From positions 274,731-338,730 of the forward strand of contig NZ_JADNGY010000001.1 in NCBI RefSeq assembly GCF_015553625.1: 64,000 bases of DNA. The letters run 5' to 3'. Both the position numbers and the translations under genes were made by a program. Below the pieces are notes generated by a model. It saw only the letters and a list, made by a program, of their open reading frames with translations. It was not told the DNA's origin and made no database searches. This DNA is from Streptococcus australis. GTDB lineage: Bacteria > Bacillota > Bacilli > Lactobacillales > Streptococcaceae. Below, piece after piece: positions 1 to 8,040 of the stretch; position 1 is the stretch's first letter, and each line of letters starts with the position of its first letter.

Positions 1-588
1 CTTTTGTAAAATGTCTTCTAGTTTCATGCCAGTTTTCTCTTTCCCACTAGCAAGACTGGTCAAGGCTGCCTTTTTCAGCTGTTTACTTTCTATATTCTGC
101 TTAGAGGTTGGTTGATAGCCCTGAATAGCTGTTAGATAGTAGCCATCCTTCATATGGGTAAATTCAAATTGGTATCTATCTCGACCATCTTGTGTCGTTC
201 CATAGCTGAGACGAAGGAGCTGCGTTCTAGCTTTTGACTCCAGCCGAGCTTGCTTGGCTCCCCCTAATTTTTTGACCAGGGTCTCCGGTGTCGTCCCCTT
301 GGTGCTTAGCTCACCAGTCCCATCTCCTATTTTAAATTCTAGCAATTCCTCCAAATGCACCCCAACTTCTGGTCGATCTGATTTCGCCAGGAAGGCCTGC
401 AGATAAGCTTCTTCCTTACGAAAGGTCACTTGCTGGTCTGGATTTAGCTGGTCTTGTGGACTCCCAGAAGCAGCAAGCCCATATCCTACTCCCAACATTG
501 CGAGGATCCCTAAAAGAATCCCTCTTTTTTGGATGAAAGCTAAGAGGGTCTTCAGATGTTTTCTTGTTATTTCCTTTACATTATCCAT
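1..588 (-). CDS. membrane-anchored protein, paralogue 1 of 3 (3' end outside window)
   Basis: This reading frame is open for 196 codons from the ATG at 588 to the window edge, so the C-terminus is missing. It has a short basic N-terminus, one hydrophobic segment at about residues 20-38, then a polar region presumably outside the membrane. The segment around TTPETLVKKLGGAKQA and the following DGYYLTAIQGY resemble the two genes upstream (796-1593 and 1615-2793), and all three carry the same order: helix, small-protein-like strand pattern, then a TG-x-x-L-x-x-IL-x-K motif. Function is unknown; the fold resembles the BamE/SmpA-type small domain (inference). The start is uncertain: an in-frame TTG at 621 has a better-placed ribosome-binding site (AGGTG, 7 nt upstream) than the ATG. 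It has its own promoter region and is separated from the next gene by a terminator. Confidence 0.75.
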   Translation of the reverse strand, partial: MDNVKEITRKHLKTLLAFIQKRGILLGILAMLGVGYGLAASGSPQDQLNPDQQVTFRKEEAYLQAFLAKSDRPEVGVHLEELLEFKIGDGTGELSTKGTTPETLVKKLGGAKQARLESKARTQLLRLSYGTTQDGRDRYQFEFTHMKDGYYLTAIQGYQPTSKQNIESKQLKKAALTSLASGKEKTGMKLEDILQK

Positions 589-690
589 TCTGCGATCGTA
601 TCTGTATCCCTTTCCGTCCAACTGTTCACACCTATTTCCTTTGGCAACATATTCTACTATACCATAAATAGCTCGTCCCCGCTAGAACAG

Positions 691-725
691 AAAAAGATCT
701 GAAAATGCCATTCCAGATCTTTTTA
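691..725. terminator. bidirectional rho-independent terminator
   Basis: Inverted repeat AAAAAGATCTG / CAGATCTTTTT with a 13-nt loop. A- and T-tracts flank the stem, so it can act on either strand. It lies just past the end of the 796-1593 gene and upstream of paralogue 1. Confidence 0.8.
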
Positions 726-795
726 GGGTTTTAGGTGAATGGATTTTTCCTCCCTTACCTCTTTCGAAAAGAATGAATGAAGAGCCCCTTCTTCA

Positions 796-1593
796 TCATA
801 ATTTTTTTTCAGATAAAAGGAAATCTCCATCAGATTGTCTCACAAAAGTCAACCTATATTCAGAAGAACTTGAGGATTTTATATTTACTGTCATTGTAGT
901 AACAATATCTTTAGTTTTGTAGTCTTCATCTGCAGACATTGAAAGACTAGAAATAGTATGATCCTTAATCACTTCCTTGTAGGATACTCCATCCTTACCA
1001 GTTTTAGCATCTCCCACTTTCAGTTTATCATAGTAAGATGAGGTCATAAAATCGTCCTCAGCTTCTTTATGATTCCCTAAATAATAGAGGTTTTTTAAAT
1101 AGTAATTGTCTCCTTTCTTCTGAAACGTAAGGCGCATTTCACGAACAGTACGATAACTAGTCAGCGTATCATCCTGATCTTCTTGTAACTCGCCCCATTC
1201 TAAATCAATTTTATCTTTTCTAAACGTGCCTTTCAAAGCTTTGCCATGTACATCCACAACATCTTCAATGCTTGTTCCTAAATCTGGAGTTTCGTATGTA
1301 CCAAACTCCAAATCAGCTAAATCATCAATGTTCCAAGAAAATTCTGCTTCTTCCGGATCAATATACTTACCAGCCTGATCTCGTTTTGATTCTCCTGCGT
1401 TAGCTGTTGGGTGAAGGGCTGGTTCGCTACTTTTAGCATTTGCTGCACCAAAAGAACGACCAAGAAATAGACCTGCAATGACTCCTAAGACTGCAAAAAC
1501 ACTAACACAAGCGATTAACAGACCTTTCCCTGGCTTCTTTTGATTACCAGTTTCTGGCACACCAAATGGTGCCTGTGATTGATTCATATTCAT
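796..1593 (-). CDS. membrane-anchored protein, paralogue 2 of 3
   Basis: A 265-aa protein of unknown function. The N-terminus carries one PFG motif (residues about 9-11, QAPFGVPE) like the repeats of its upstream neighbour, then a basic patch, a single transmembrane segment (about 25-47, ending LGRSFG), and an acidic and lysine-rich extracellular region. The region around TSIEDVVDVHGKALKG and the C-terminal RLTFVRQSDGDFLLSEKK align by eye with DQIVETYGLASSVEY and LRFLAQPDGDFLYIG of the neighbour, so the two are paralogues. The start is the ATG at 1593. It lies 21 nt downstream of the stop of paralogue 3, so the two are probably one transcript. Family membership is only by mutual similarity; a two-domain BamE-like fold is my inference. 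Confidence 0.8.
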   Translation of the reverse strand: MNMNQSQAPFGVPETGNQKKPGKGLLIACVSVFAVLGVIAGLFLGRSFGAANAKSSEPALHPTANAGESKRDQAGKYIDPEEAEFSWNIDDLADLEFGTYETPDLGTSIEDVVDVHGKALKGTFRKDKIDLEWGELQEDQDDTLTSYRTVREMRLTFQKKGDNYYLKNLYYLGNHKEAEDDFMTSSYYDKLKVGDAKTGKDGVSYKEVIKDHTISSLSMSADEDYKTKDIVTTMTVNIKSSSSSEYRLTFVRQSDGDFLLSEKKL

Positions 1594-1614
1594 CTTTCAT
1601 CTATCTCCTCTATA

Positions 1615-2793
1615 TTAATAACGTTCTGGACCAATGTATAAGAAATCTCCATCTGGTTGTGCTAAGAAGCGCAATGTCTTATAATCGTCACCGACCTTAA
1701 AGTTTACGGTTGCAATAACACGAGTAGAGTCATACTTTTCTCCGTCCTCAGTCATTTTTGTTTCTGTTCCAATTCGGACAACATTTGATTTATGCTTTTT
1801 CAAAACTTCTGATAGGGAAGTTCCACCTTCACCAGTTTTCTTATCTCCTGTTTTCAGATTTTTGAATTCTTTTGTACTCAACTCACGATCTGCAGAAGTA
1901 TCTTCATCTTCATCGTCTTCTTCGTCTGCATAGAATTCTTCTAAGTCAAAAGCTTCCACAGTTTTCAAATAATAATTGCCATCAACTTTTTCAAATCGGA
2001 AATAAACATTCTGATGTTCAGCATTCTTTGCGCGATCCCAATAAAGAGTAAGGCTATTCTTATCATACTCTACACTGGAAGCCAATCCATAGGTTTCAAC
2101 AATCTGATCAGCAGTCAACCCATAACCATCCTTATTGGTATAACTCAAGGTAGCAAGGTCTTTAAGAGTCCAGGTGAAAACAGCCTCCTTCTTATCTGTA
2201 ATGAAGCTGTTCTTTATCTTTTTTGCTTCTTCATTAGCGCGTTCTAAACGTTTTGTTCGATTAGCATCTGCTTGAGGCTTAGATGAATTTCCCCAGAAAT
2301 AGCCAGCTCCACCACCAATTAATCCACCAAGAAGGAGTGCAAAAAGGGAAAAGACAACAAATTTCGTCCATCCACGCTTCGGTTTTGGCTGAACATTCCA
2401 TTGCGATTGGAAGGCTTGAGGGTTCCCTTGTTGGTAGAAAGGATTGTTTTCTACCTGAGGAGCTTGGTTTTGGAAAAATTGTCCCTGCCCACCAGCTTGT
2501 GGTCCTTCTACTGGAGAAGACTGTTGAAAGGCTTGCGCTCCTGGTGCGCCAAATGGCTCATAAGCTGTTTGACCAGTTTGTGCTCCAAAAGGTTCTTGAA
2601 CGTTTTGACCAGTTTGGGCTCCAAAAGGTTCTTGAACAGTCTGCCCTCCTTGTGCTCCAAAAGGTTCGTGAACGCTTTGACCAGTTTGGGCTTCAAGAGG
2701 TGGTTGAACGGTTTGTTCGTCTTGCGCTCCCAAAGGTTCTTGGACAGTTTGTCCCTCTTGTGTTCCAAAAGGTGTCTTGTCTTCTGTTGTCAT
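1615..2793 (-). CDS. membrane-anchored protein with N-terminal PFGAQ repeats, paralogue 3 of 3
   Basis: A 392-aa protein. Residues about 7-85 are seven units of a 12-residue repeat (consensus E-P-F-G-A-Q-x-G-Q-x-V-x), Gln/Pro-rich and predicted disordered and cytoplasmic because a Lys-Pro-Lys-Arg stretch precedes the single membrane segment (about 145-170, Gly-rich, ending YFWGNS). The extracellular part has two small domains: one near DQIVETYGLASS, a very acidic linker (DEEDDEDED), and a second ending DGDFLYIGPERY. Function is unknown. The ATG at 2793 follows AAAGGAGAG at good spacing. The gene heads an apparent two-gene unit with 796-1593. The repeat block is exactly periodic in DNA, so copy number could vary between strains. 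Confidence 0.82.
   Translation of the reverse strand: MTTEDKTPFGTQEGQTVQEPLGAQDEQTVQPPLEAQTGQSVHEPFGAQGGQTVQEPFGAQTGQNVQEPFGAQTGQTAYEPFGAPGAQAFQQSSPVEGPQAGGQGQFFQNQAPQVENNPFYQQGNPQAFQSQWNVQPKPKRGWTKFVVFSLFALLLGGLIGGGAGYFWGNSSKPQADANRTKRLERANEEAKKIKNSFITDKKEAVFTWTLKDLATLSYTNKDGYGLTADQIVETYGLASSVEYDKNSLTLYWDRAKNAEHQNVYFRFEKVDGNYYLKTVEAFDLEEFYADEEDDEDEDTSADRELSTKEFKNLKTGDKKTGEGGTSLSEVLKKHKSNVVRIGTETKMTEDGEKYDSTRVIATVNFKVGDDYKTLRFLAQPDGDFLYIGPERY
2549..2776 (-). repeat. 36-bp in-frame tandem repeats encoding PFGAQxGQxVxE
   Basis: The CCAAA(A/T/G)GG marker, complementary to the Pro-Phe-Gly codons, recurs at 2549, 2585, 2621, 2657, 2693, 2729 and 2765. This is six exact 36-nt periods plus the start of a seventh. 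Units are similar but not identical. The array is a coding minisatellite. Confidence 0.85.
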
Positions 2794-2870
2794 AATCTCT
2801 CCTTTACTAACAACCTGCGCCCGTCATTCTCCCCACTTTTCGTGACCATAGTTTGACGTGCAAAGTATAA

Positions 2871-2890
2871 ATATAGTAGTTCTACTATAT
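2871..2890 (-). promoter_or_regulatory. inverted repeat in the promoter of the 1615-2793 gene
   Basis: Arms ATATAGTAG and CTACTATAT are separated by 2 nt, about 80 nt upstream of the start codon. On the minus strand it includes TATAGT, a possible -10. The same TATAGTAGAA string occurs upstream of paralogue 1 (about 653-662), which suggests a shared promoter or operator. No regulator is identified. Confidence 0.45.
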
Positions 2891-2940
2891 CATAAAACAG
2901 TCTATTTTTCCACCTCATTCTGAGATATTGAAAGCGATTA

Positions 2941-2967
2941 AAAAACGACCTCTTGCGAGATCGTTTT
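2941..2967 (-). terminator. terminator downstream of the pgi 3' fragment
   Basis: AAAACGATCTCG / gAGGTCGTTTTT hairpin on the minus strand followed by a T-run. It lies 9 bp past the stop of the pgi fragment. It is unlike the terminator of the intact pgi at 8959-8997, so the fragment brings its own 3' flank. Confidence 0.75.
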
Positions 2968-2975
2968 GTTGTCTA

Positions 2976-3454
2976 TTATAGACGAGCGTTGAGTTCTTTG
3001 CTCAATTCTTCAAATCCTGGTTTACCAAGAAGGGCAAACATGTTACGTTTGTAAGCTTCAACACCTGGTTGGTCAAATGGGTTGATCGCGTTTAAGTAAC
3101 CTGAAAGGGCAATGGCTAATTCGAAGAAGTAGATAGTGTAACCAAGAGTGAAGGCATCTTGCTCAGGAAGAGTTACGTACATGTTTGGTACGTCACCGTC
3201 AGTGTGGGCAAGAAGAACACCGTCAGTCGCTTTTTTGTTAACGAAGTCAACGTCTTTTCCTTGGAGGTATCCAAGTCCGTCAAGGTCTTCTTCCAAAGTA
3301 GGGATGATCACATTCTTACGAGGTTTGTCAACGCGGACAACTGTTTCAAACATGATGCGAGTTCCTTCTTGGATAAATTGACCCAATGAGTGCAAGTCTG
3401 TTGAGAAGTTAGCTGAAGTTGGGTAAATACCTTTTTGGTCTTTTCCTTCTGTTC
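2976..3454 (-). pseudogene. pgi': 3' fragment of glucose-6-phosphate isomerase (second pgi copy)
   Basis: The last about 159 codons of glucose-6-phosphate isomerase, corresponding to residues about 291-449 of the intact copy at 9028-10377, ending [12 protein letters not shown]. Over the 139-residue open part I count about 11 substitutions, roughly 92% amino-acid identity. The DNA is clearly more diverged, mainly at third positions, so it is not a recent duplication. Similarity stops abruptly at about 3454, where CCTTCTG is shared and then the sequences differ. There is no isomerase N-terminus or sugar-binding SIS domain, so it is not a functional enzyme, though an internal ATG could yield a 139-aa product. 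Its position at the distal end of the sorbitol operon suggests it is the displaced resident 3' end. Confidence 0.85.
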
Positions 3455-3604
3455 AGGCACCCCTTGTGGATCCATCTGCTGGGAATTCCCTTGCACTGAC
3501 TGGCTAGTTTGATTGACTTGCCAATCAACCACTGCGTCATCTATTTTTTCTAATTTAGACCCAGAAGCCTGGACTTTTTGTCCAAGCTCTGAATCAATTT
3601 TTTA
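3455..3604 (-). pseudogene. unrecognised coding remnant fused to the pgi fragment
   Basis: Between srlB and the pgi fragment the minus strand is open from just after a TAA near 3605 and reads KIDSELGQKVQAS ... [19 protein letters not shown] before running out of frame into pgi sequence. The composition is hydrophilic, Gln/Ser-rich, like part of a real protein, but there is no good start and I do not recognise the family. It may be the truncated end of whichever gene followed srlB in the donor. Confidence 0.35.
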
Positions 3605-3648
3605 GACTTTTATTTTTCTAAATTGCTTGATTTTAAATTTTGTTATGG

Positions 3649-4020
3649 TCAAGCAGTTTCGAAAATCTGAATGGTAGAGTCCTTTTCAATTACTACTGCT
3701 TGGTCTGCTGCAACATGGAGAGTGCCCGGCAGGCTGCCCTCTTTTGAACCATCAAAAGAAATCGTGATATGGCCCAGTCCAGTTAAATTTTTTTCTACTA
3801 CATTTCCTACGGCAGTAATCGAATATTCCTGACTATCTACCACCAGCTTTCCACCTTCTAGTATTGCACCTAGAAGATTTTTGTTATCGATTTTAAAACA
3901 ATACTCTGCTAAGTCTTCCGGAGCTTCTTCTCCAAACAAAATGAGCATATTGGCATCTTGAATCATATTCTGAGCTTCAGGCCCCACTTGAATTACTTTA
4001 GCTTCAAAAATTTTCTTCAT
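3649..4020 (-). CDS. srlB: PTS glucitol/sorbitol-specific EIIA component
   Basis: A 123-aa protein, the usual length for the glucitol EIIA family. The middle FGEEAPEDLAEYCFKI and the C-terminal half GLGHITISFDGS ... PGTLHVA match the GutA/SrlB family pattern; the His in the GH(I/V)T motif region is conserved in the family. It takes phosphate from HPr and passes it to the EIIB domain of SrlE during sorbitol uptake; it is cytoplasmic. The ATG at 4020 follows AGGAATTAG. It is the last gene of the srl operon, about 98 nt after srlE, a gap that contains a small hairpin. Confidence 0.92.
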   Translation of the reverse strand: MKKIFEAKVIQVGPEAQNMIQDANMLILFGEEAPEDLAEYCFKIDNKNLLGAILEGGKLVVDSQEYSITAVGNVVEKNLTGLGHITISFDGSKEGSLPGTLHVAADQAVVIEKDSTIQIFETA

Positions 4021-4054
4021 CTAATTCCTATTCATCCTTTCTCAAATCTGTCAT

Positions 4055-4078
4055 AAACTTATGCTTATAGATAAGTTT
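4055..4078 (-). other. intercistronic hairpin between srlE and srlB
   Basis: AAACTTAT / ATAAGTTT with an 8-nt loop in the only large gap inside the srl operon. There is no T-run, so it is more likely an mRNA stability or processing element than a terminator. Confidence 0.4.
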
Positions 4079-4118
4079 AACATAATAGTTGCTATGTTTA
4101 CGTGCATCTATCAAAAGT

Positions 4119-5099
4119 TTACTGATAAAGGCCAATACTAGCTATCCAAGCTACTAGCACCCGCGGAACACCATTGAGAAAGCGTGAATAAAGCACAGAA
4201 GGGACACCAACCTCAACTGTTTCAGCCTTGGCTTCAGATAGACCGAGTGCTACAGGAATGAAATCACAACCGTTTTGAGTGTTGATAGCAAATATAGCTG
4301 GCAGAGCCATTTGGGGCGGAATAGTCCCTTTGCCGATTTCAACTCCAATTAAGGTTCCAATAATCTGACTGATAACAGCTCCGGGGCCTAACAAAGGAGA
4401 TAGGAATGGCAAGGAACAGATAAAGCCAATCAAAATGAGTCCCCAGATGTTCCCAGCTAGGGGAACCATTAATTTTGCCAGCCAATTTCCAACACCTGAA
4501 CCTTGAATAACCCCAATCAGCAAGGAAACAAAGGCCATGAAAGGAATGATCGTGTTGAGCATTGTTTGGATGGCTTCACGAGCAGCCTGGTTGAAAGTCG
4601 CAACGACCTTCCCAGCGCCCATCCCAATTCTTGCTACAATACTTGTTTCAGCTTTTTGCTCTGTAATTTTTTTACTAGTATCGTAAGTTGGCTTTTCTGT
4701 TACCACAGTTGTCGCTTTTTCGTCTTCATTAGCAGCAGAAATTTGATTAAGGCCAACTGCTGACACATAGATTTCCTCGGTTATATATTGAGCTAGAGGC
4801 CCACTTTTCCCTGTAGCGACAATATTTATTGTAGGGATCCCCTTTTTAGGATAAATACCACAGCGAAGAGTACCGCCACAATCCACGATTGCTAAAGCAA
4901 TTTCCTCATCTGGGATAGAAGTTTTAAACCCATTAACAGCTTCCATACCGGTCAAATCAGCAATTTTATCTACAATATCTGGCTTTTCTCCTCCGCCAGT
5001 GATATAGATGAATTTATGCTTAGCTTCACTAGGTGTAATGACCAAAGGTCCTCCGAAACCGCCATTTCCTTTAACAACTTTTATACTCTTATATGACAT
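4119..5099 (-). CDS. srlE: PTS glucitol/sorbitol-specific EIIBC component
   Basis: A 326-aa protein. Residues about 1-120 are the cytoplasmic EIIB domain, starting [18 protein letters not shown] and containing [13 protein letters not shown], whose first Cys is the likely phosphorylated residue. The C-terminal half is membrane-embedded with conserved [18 protein letters not shown] and [15 protein letters not shown]. It phosphorylates sorbitol during transport together with SrlA. An upstream TTG gives 8 extra residues, but the ATG at 5099 follows GAAAGAG and starts the conserved sequence, so I use it. It begins 16 nt after the srlA stop. Confidence 0.92.
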   Translation of the reverse strand: MSYKSIKVVKGNGGFGGPLVITPSEAKHKFIYITGGGEKPDIVDKIADLTGMEAVNGFKTSIPDEEIALAIVDCGGTLRCGIYPKKGIPTINIVATGKSGPLAQYITEEIYVSAVGLNQISAANEDEKATTVVTEKPTYDTSKKITEQKAETSIVARIGMGAGKVVATFNQAAREAIQTMLNTIIPFMAFVSLLIGVIQGSGVGNWLAKLMVPLAGNIWGLILIGFICSLPFLSPLLGPGAVISQIIGTLIGVEIGKGTIPPQMALPAIFAINTQNGCDFIPVALGLSEAKAETVEVGVPSVLYSRFLNGVPRVLVAWIASIGLYQ

Positions 5100-5115
5100 A
5101 ATTTCACTCTTTCTA

Positions 5116-5658
5116 TCAATCAAATGTTTTACTCAAGGTAACACCTTGCTGTTTTGCTACATAAGCAGTTGTAAAATCGGTCACCCAACCGCCTACAAAG
5201 TTCATGACAAGCCCAACAAGCATGTAACGAATGGCTAAGTCCATTTGACTTAAACCTAAAGTTTGAATTCCTGTTGCAATTCCCATCCATACAAACAATT
5301 CCCCAGGATTGATATGCGGAAATACACCATTTGAAGTATGGCAGAACTGCATCTGAGCTGCTACAAAACTAGGTTTATAATATTCTGGTAAGAAACGTCC
5401 CATACTGATTGCCATCGGATTCCCCAGCATAAAGGCTGAAATGAAAGGTAAAATCATATACCGGCTAACAGGATTTTTGGCAGAAATCTTAGCCAGGGAA
5501 TTGACCTTCTCTTCTCCCAAGAAAGCGATAAGGGTATTCATTGCAATCAATAGCATTAAGACAAGCGGTACAATATTTGTCATCCAGCTAATAAAGGTTT
5601 CTCCACCTAATTGGAAGAGTTTCATAAAACTCTCTGCAAAATTTGTAATGTGATTCAT
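5116..5658 (-). CDS. srlA: PTS glucitol/sorbitol-specific EIIC component
   Basis: A 180-aa integral membrane protein with several hydrophobic segments. Family hallmarks are the N-terminal [44 protein letters not shown] and [19 protein letters not shown]. It forms the sorbitol translocation unit with SrlE. Its ATG overlaps the srlM stop by 4 nt (ATGA), showing translational coupling within the operon. Confidence 0.92.
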   Translation of the reverse strand: MNHITNFAESFMKLFQLGGETFISWMTNIVPLVLMLLIAMNTLIAFLGEEKVNSLAKISAKNPVSRYMILPFISAFMLGNPMAISMGRFLPEYYKPSFVAAQMQFCHTSNGVFPHINPGELFVWMGIATGIQTLGLSQMDLAIRYMLVGLVMNFVGGWVTDFTTAYVAKQQGVTLSKTFD

Positions 5659-6152
5659 AAGGAACTCCCTTTCTTATTTTTTTTAAATAACTGTTTAATA
5701 GATAATTGTAAGTAATTCGCATAAAAGCCGAATCCCAGAAAAGAATCAGATGAACTTGTCTCTTTCTCAATACCTGCCTCATTCCAAAGATAGACTTTTC
5801 TAGCATCTTCTATGGCTGATTGCATCAACTTATTTTCTTTTCTCACAAGAGGATTATACTTGTCAAAATAATGGATGTCTTCTCCAACATAATCGTCCAT
5901 ATTTTGAAAACGTGCTAAGATTGTGACTCCTTGCATTTTGCTAGCTTTAAGAACCCGACCGTTTTCATCAACCGCGAACATGACAATCGTACCGGATTTG
6001 ATTCTTCCGGACTTCCTGCCAATCGCTACGCGCCCCAGTTTTCGGAGCATCGTATAGGTCTTATTGAAGTCTTTGAGTTGCTGCCAGCCGAGGAACATTT
6101 GAAATATATAAGCTGCCATGACAAATACAGCGAAAATTATTAGCGAATTCAT
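5655..6152 (-). CDS. srlM: glucitol operon activator protein GutM/SrlM
   Basis: A 165-aa protein with an N-terminal membrane segment (about residues 3-19, IIFAVFVMAAYIFQMFLGW) followed by the GutM-type cytoplasmic region LRKLGRVAIGRKSGRIKSGTI. GutM proteins are accessory activators of sorbitol operon expression in enterobacteria and S. mutans. Its start overlaps the srlR stop by one base (TAATG) and its stop overlaps srlA, so srlR-srlM-srlA are translationally coupled. The C-terminal tail after about residue 125 is poorly conserved and of unknown role. Confidence 0.88.
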   Translation of the reverse strand: MNSLIIFAVFVMAAYIFQMFLGWQQLKDFNKTYTMLRKLGRVAIGRKSGRIKSGTIVMFAVDENGRVLKASKMQGVTILARFQNMDDYVGEDIHYFDKYNPLVRKENKLMQSAIEDARKVYLWNEAGIEKETSSSDSFLGFGFYANYLQLSIKQLFKKNKKGSSL

Positions 6153-8017
6153 TAAAATACTCCTTTGCTCTTAGAAAATGATAGAAACTCTGTCTCTGTT
6201 TCTACAGCCCTCAATGCTTCTTTTAGAGAAGGCTCTCCTGCAATTCGAAAAATGTCGTCATACAATTCCAGCAATTCACTCTCCATTTTGCTTTCAATTT
6301 CTGAGGGAATGGCGACTAGAAAGATAAATTCAATCCAATCATCTCCTTTTTGATAAGGCTCTTCTAGCTTTCCAAACATTAAAATAGTCTTTGCATAACC
6401 CTGGTTAATTGTATGGGGGAAGGCAATTCCTCCACCAAAAATGGTTGATTGTTTTTTATCCCTATCAATTATCCGATTTCTAAAACCTTCATCAATCATC
6501 TGAAGTTTCTCTAACTCTGCAACCATATTTAGCAAGTATTGCTGATAGGTTTTTTGGGGAGTCAAACGAAGAAAACGTAAGCTGACTGTTTCTAGATTTT
6601 TTTGATGAAAAGCATTGGCCCTCTGCCATTCTTCCTGCAGCCATTGATCATCAAAAAGATGATTAACTTGAATGACTGGAGATTTAGAATCTTTATATTT
6701 TAGAGGAACTGTCGTAAAAATCGCGAAATAGTCCTGATTCAAATCCAGATTAAAATCCTCTTCAGAATACTGAGTAATGTCTACATCATTTCCAAGAATT
6801 CGTCTGAGTTGCTGAATAATCATCGCAGCAGTTCCTCTTCCTGTTGTGCAAACTACAGCTATCTGCTTGCGAGAACCATTTACAACAGAGTTTTGCTTTC
6901 TTAAAATCATTTCAAAATACAAAGCCAGATATCCGATTTCAGATAATTCCAATTCAGAACCAAAAATTGCAGATAGTTCTTCTCCAGCAATTTTCGCCAT
7001 TTCAAAAGCAAAAGGATATTGAGTTTGAACCTCGCCATGGAATATATCATTAGCTTGCACATGGAAAATCAGTCGATTGATTAAGGAGCCTAGATGAGAC
7101 TTGATTTCTTCAAATAATTCTTCATCATCAAAGTTAACCAACATTGTTTCTTTGACTTTCTTGACAATCCCTTGAAAAATGTTTGCAAGCTGTTCAGATT
7201 GATAAGACGGCTTGCTTAAAGTGTCAATAAAACGGATATTAAACGGAAAACACAAAAAGTCTATCTCAAACTGACTGAGGGAAATCTTATAAGTCATCTC
7301 AATATGATAGATTAATTTTTCAACCAAAGGTGTCTCTGTTAAATCATTCCTATAGTAAGGAATAGGGCAACTCAACACCCTAGATGCATGAATACGCTCC
7401 ACCATAATTGAAATTGTCTTTCGAAGGAGTTCCTTTGTTTCTTTCGGGATTTTATACTCCTGGAGTAGCGTCTCCAGAAAAGAAGATGTTGCCTCGGTGA
7501 GTGTCTTTCCTTCAAAGTAAGGGGCCACTTGGTGAATATAGAGCAAGCGCAAATTCAGCTCGGACCCCAAGACCTCCAGCCCACGGTTGGGCTTTCCTGA
7601 AATAGTGATAGAGTAACTCTCTGCCAAAGATTTTACTTGTTTTAAATCCTTATTAAGGGTACTTCTACTAACACCTGCTTCCTCAGCCAAGTCGTCAATA
7701 AGAAGAGGGGAGGTTGACTCAATTAAACGTTTTAGTAAATAGGCAATTCTTTTACTGGAAGAATTGAAGTCACTCTCCCGTTTTAAACTACCAGATAAAA
7801 TCCTTTCCAACTCAGTATAGTCATACACCTCTAACATTAACTGATCATCTTGTGAGATAATCTGGATACTCGGAGCCAAAACATCATTTAATTGTTGGAT
7901 ACTCTTTTGCAAGGTTTGCATACTAATATCCAGCTCTGAGCGCATATCTACCAAGGAATAAGTTGGCTGTGAGACCATTTTTTCTAAAATATTATACCAT
8001 CGATTTACTATGGTCAA
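6152..8017 (-). CDS. srlR: PRD-containing transcriptional regulator of the sorbitol operon (BglG/LicR type)
   Basis: A 621-aa protein with N-terminal helix-turn-helix regions (about 1-150, including DDLAEEAGVSRSTLNKDLK), two PTS-regulation domains (about 180-400, with His residues in RIHASRVLSC and LGSLINRLIFHV), an EIIB-like domain near 390-490 with the Cys loop VVCTTGRGTAA, and a C-terminal EIIA-like domain with GIAFPHTI, whose His is the expected phosphorylation site. The layout fits a PTS-phosphorylated activator that reads sorbitol flux. It is encoded inside the operon it is expected to control, 23 nt after srlD. Confidence 0.9.
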   Translation of the reverse strand: MTIVNRWYNILEKMVSQPTYSLVDMRSELDISMQTLQKSIQQLNDVLAPSIQIISQDDQLMLEVYDYTELERILSGSLKRESDFNSSSKRIAYLLKRLIESTSPLLIDDLAEEAGVSRSTLNKDLKQVKSLAESYSITISGKPNRGLEVLGSELNLRLLYIHQVAPYFEGKTLTEATSSFLETLLQEYKIPKETKELLRKTISIMVERIHASRVLSCPIPYYRNDLTETPLVEKLIYHIEMTYKISLSQFEIDFLCFPFNIRFIDTLSKPSYQSEQLANIFQGIVKKVKETMLVNFDDEELFEEIKSHLGSLINRLIFHVQANDIFHGEVQTQYPFAFEMAKIAGEELSAIFGSELELSEIGYLALYFEMILRKQNSVVNGSRKQIAVVCTTGRGTAAMIIQQLRRILGNDVDITQYSEEDFNLDLNQDYFAIFTTVPLKYKDSKSPVIQVNHLFDDQWLQEEWQRANAFHQKNLETVSLRFLRLTPQKTYQQYLLNMVAELEKLQMIDEGFRNRIIDRDKKQSTIFGGGIAFPHTINQGYAKTILMFGKLEEPYQKGDDWIEFIFLVAIPSEIESKMESELLELYDDIFRIAGEPSLKEALRAVETETEFLSFSKSKGVF

Positions 8018-8040
8018 CTCTCTTCCTCACCTTCATTTTT

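Noticed and set aside
2549..2776. Possible CRISPR-like direct repeats
   Set aside because: Units are contiguous with no unique spacers and are in frame in a coding gene. No cas genes are present anywhere in the window.
2283..2856. Several long plus-strand ORFs opposite the PFGAQ repeat gene
   Set aside because: The 36-bp periodicity keeps antisense frames open; the minus-strand gene has the start site, membrane segment and paralogues.
3308..3532. 74-aa ORF at the pgi junction as a novel gene
   Set aside because: Its second half is frameshifted pgi sequence, so it is a junction artefact.
3600..3660. Terminator directly after srlB
   Set aside because: TGCTTGA / TCAAGCA pairs across an 18-nt loop but is not followed by a T-run; too weak to call.
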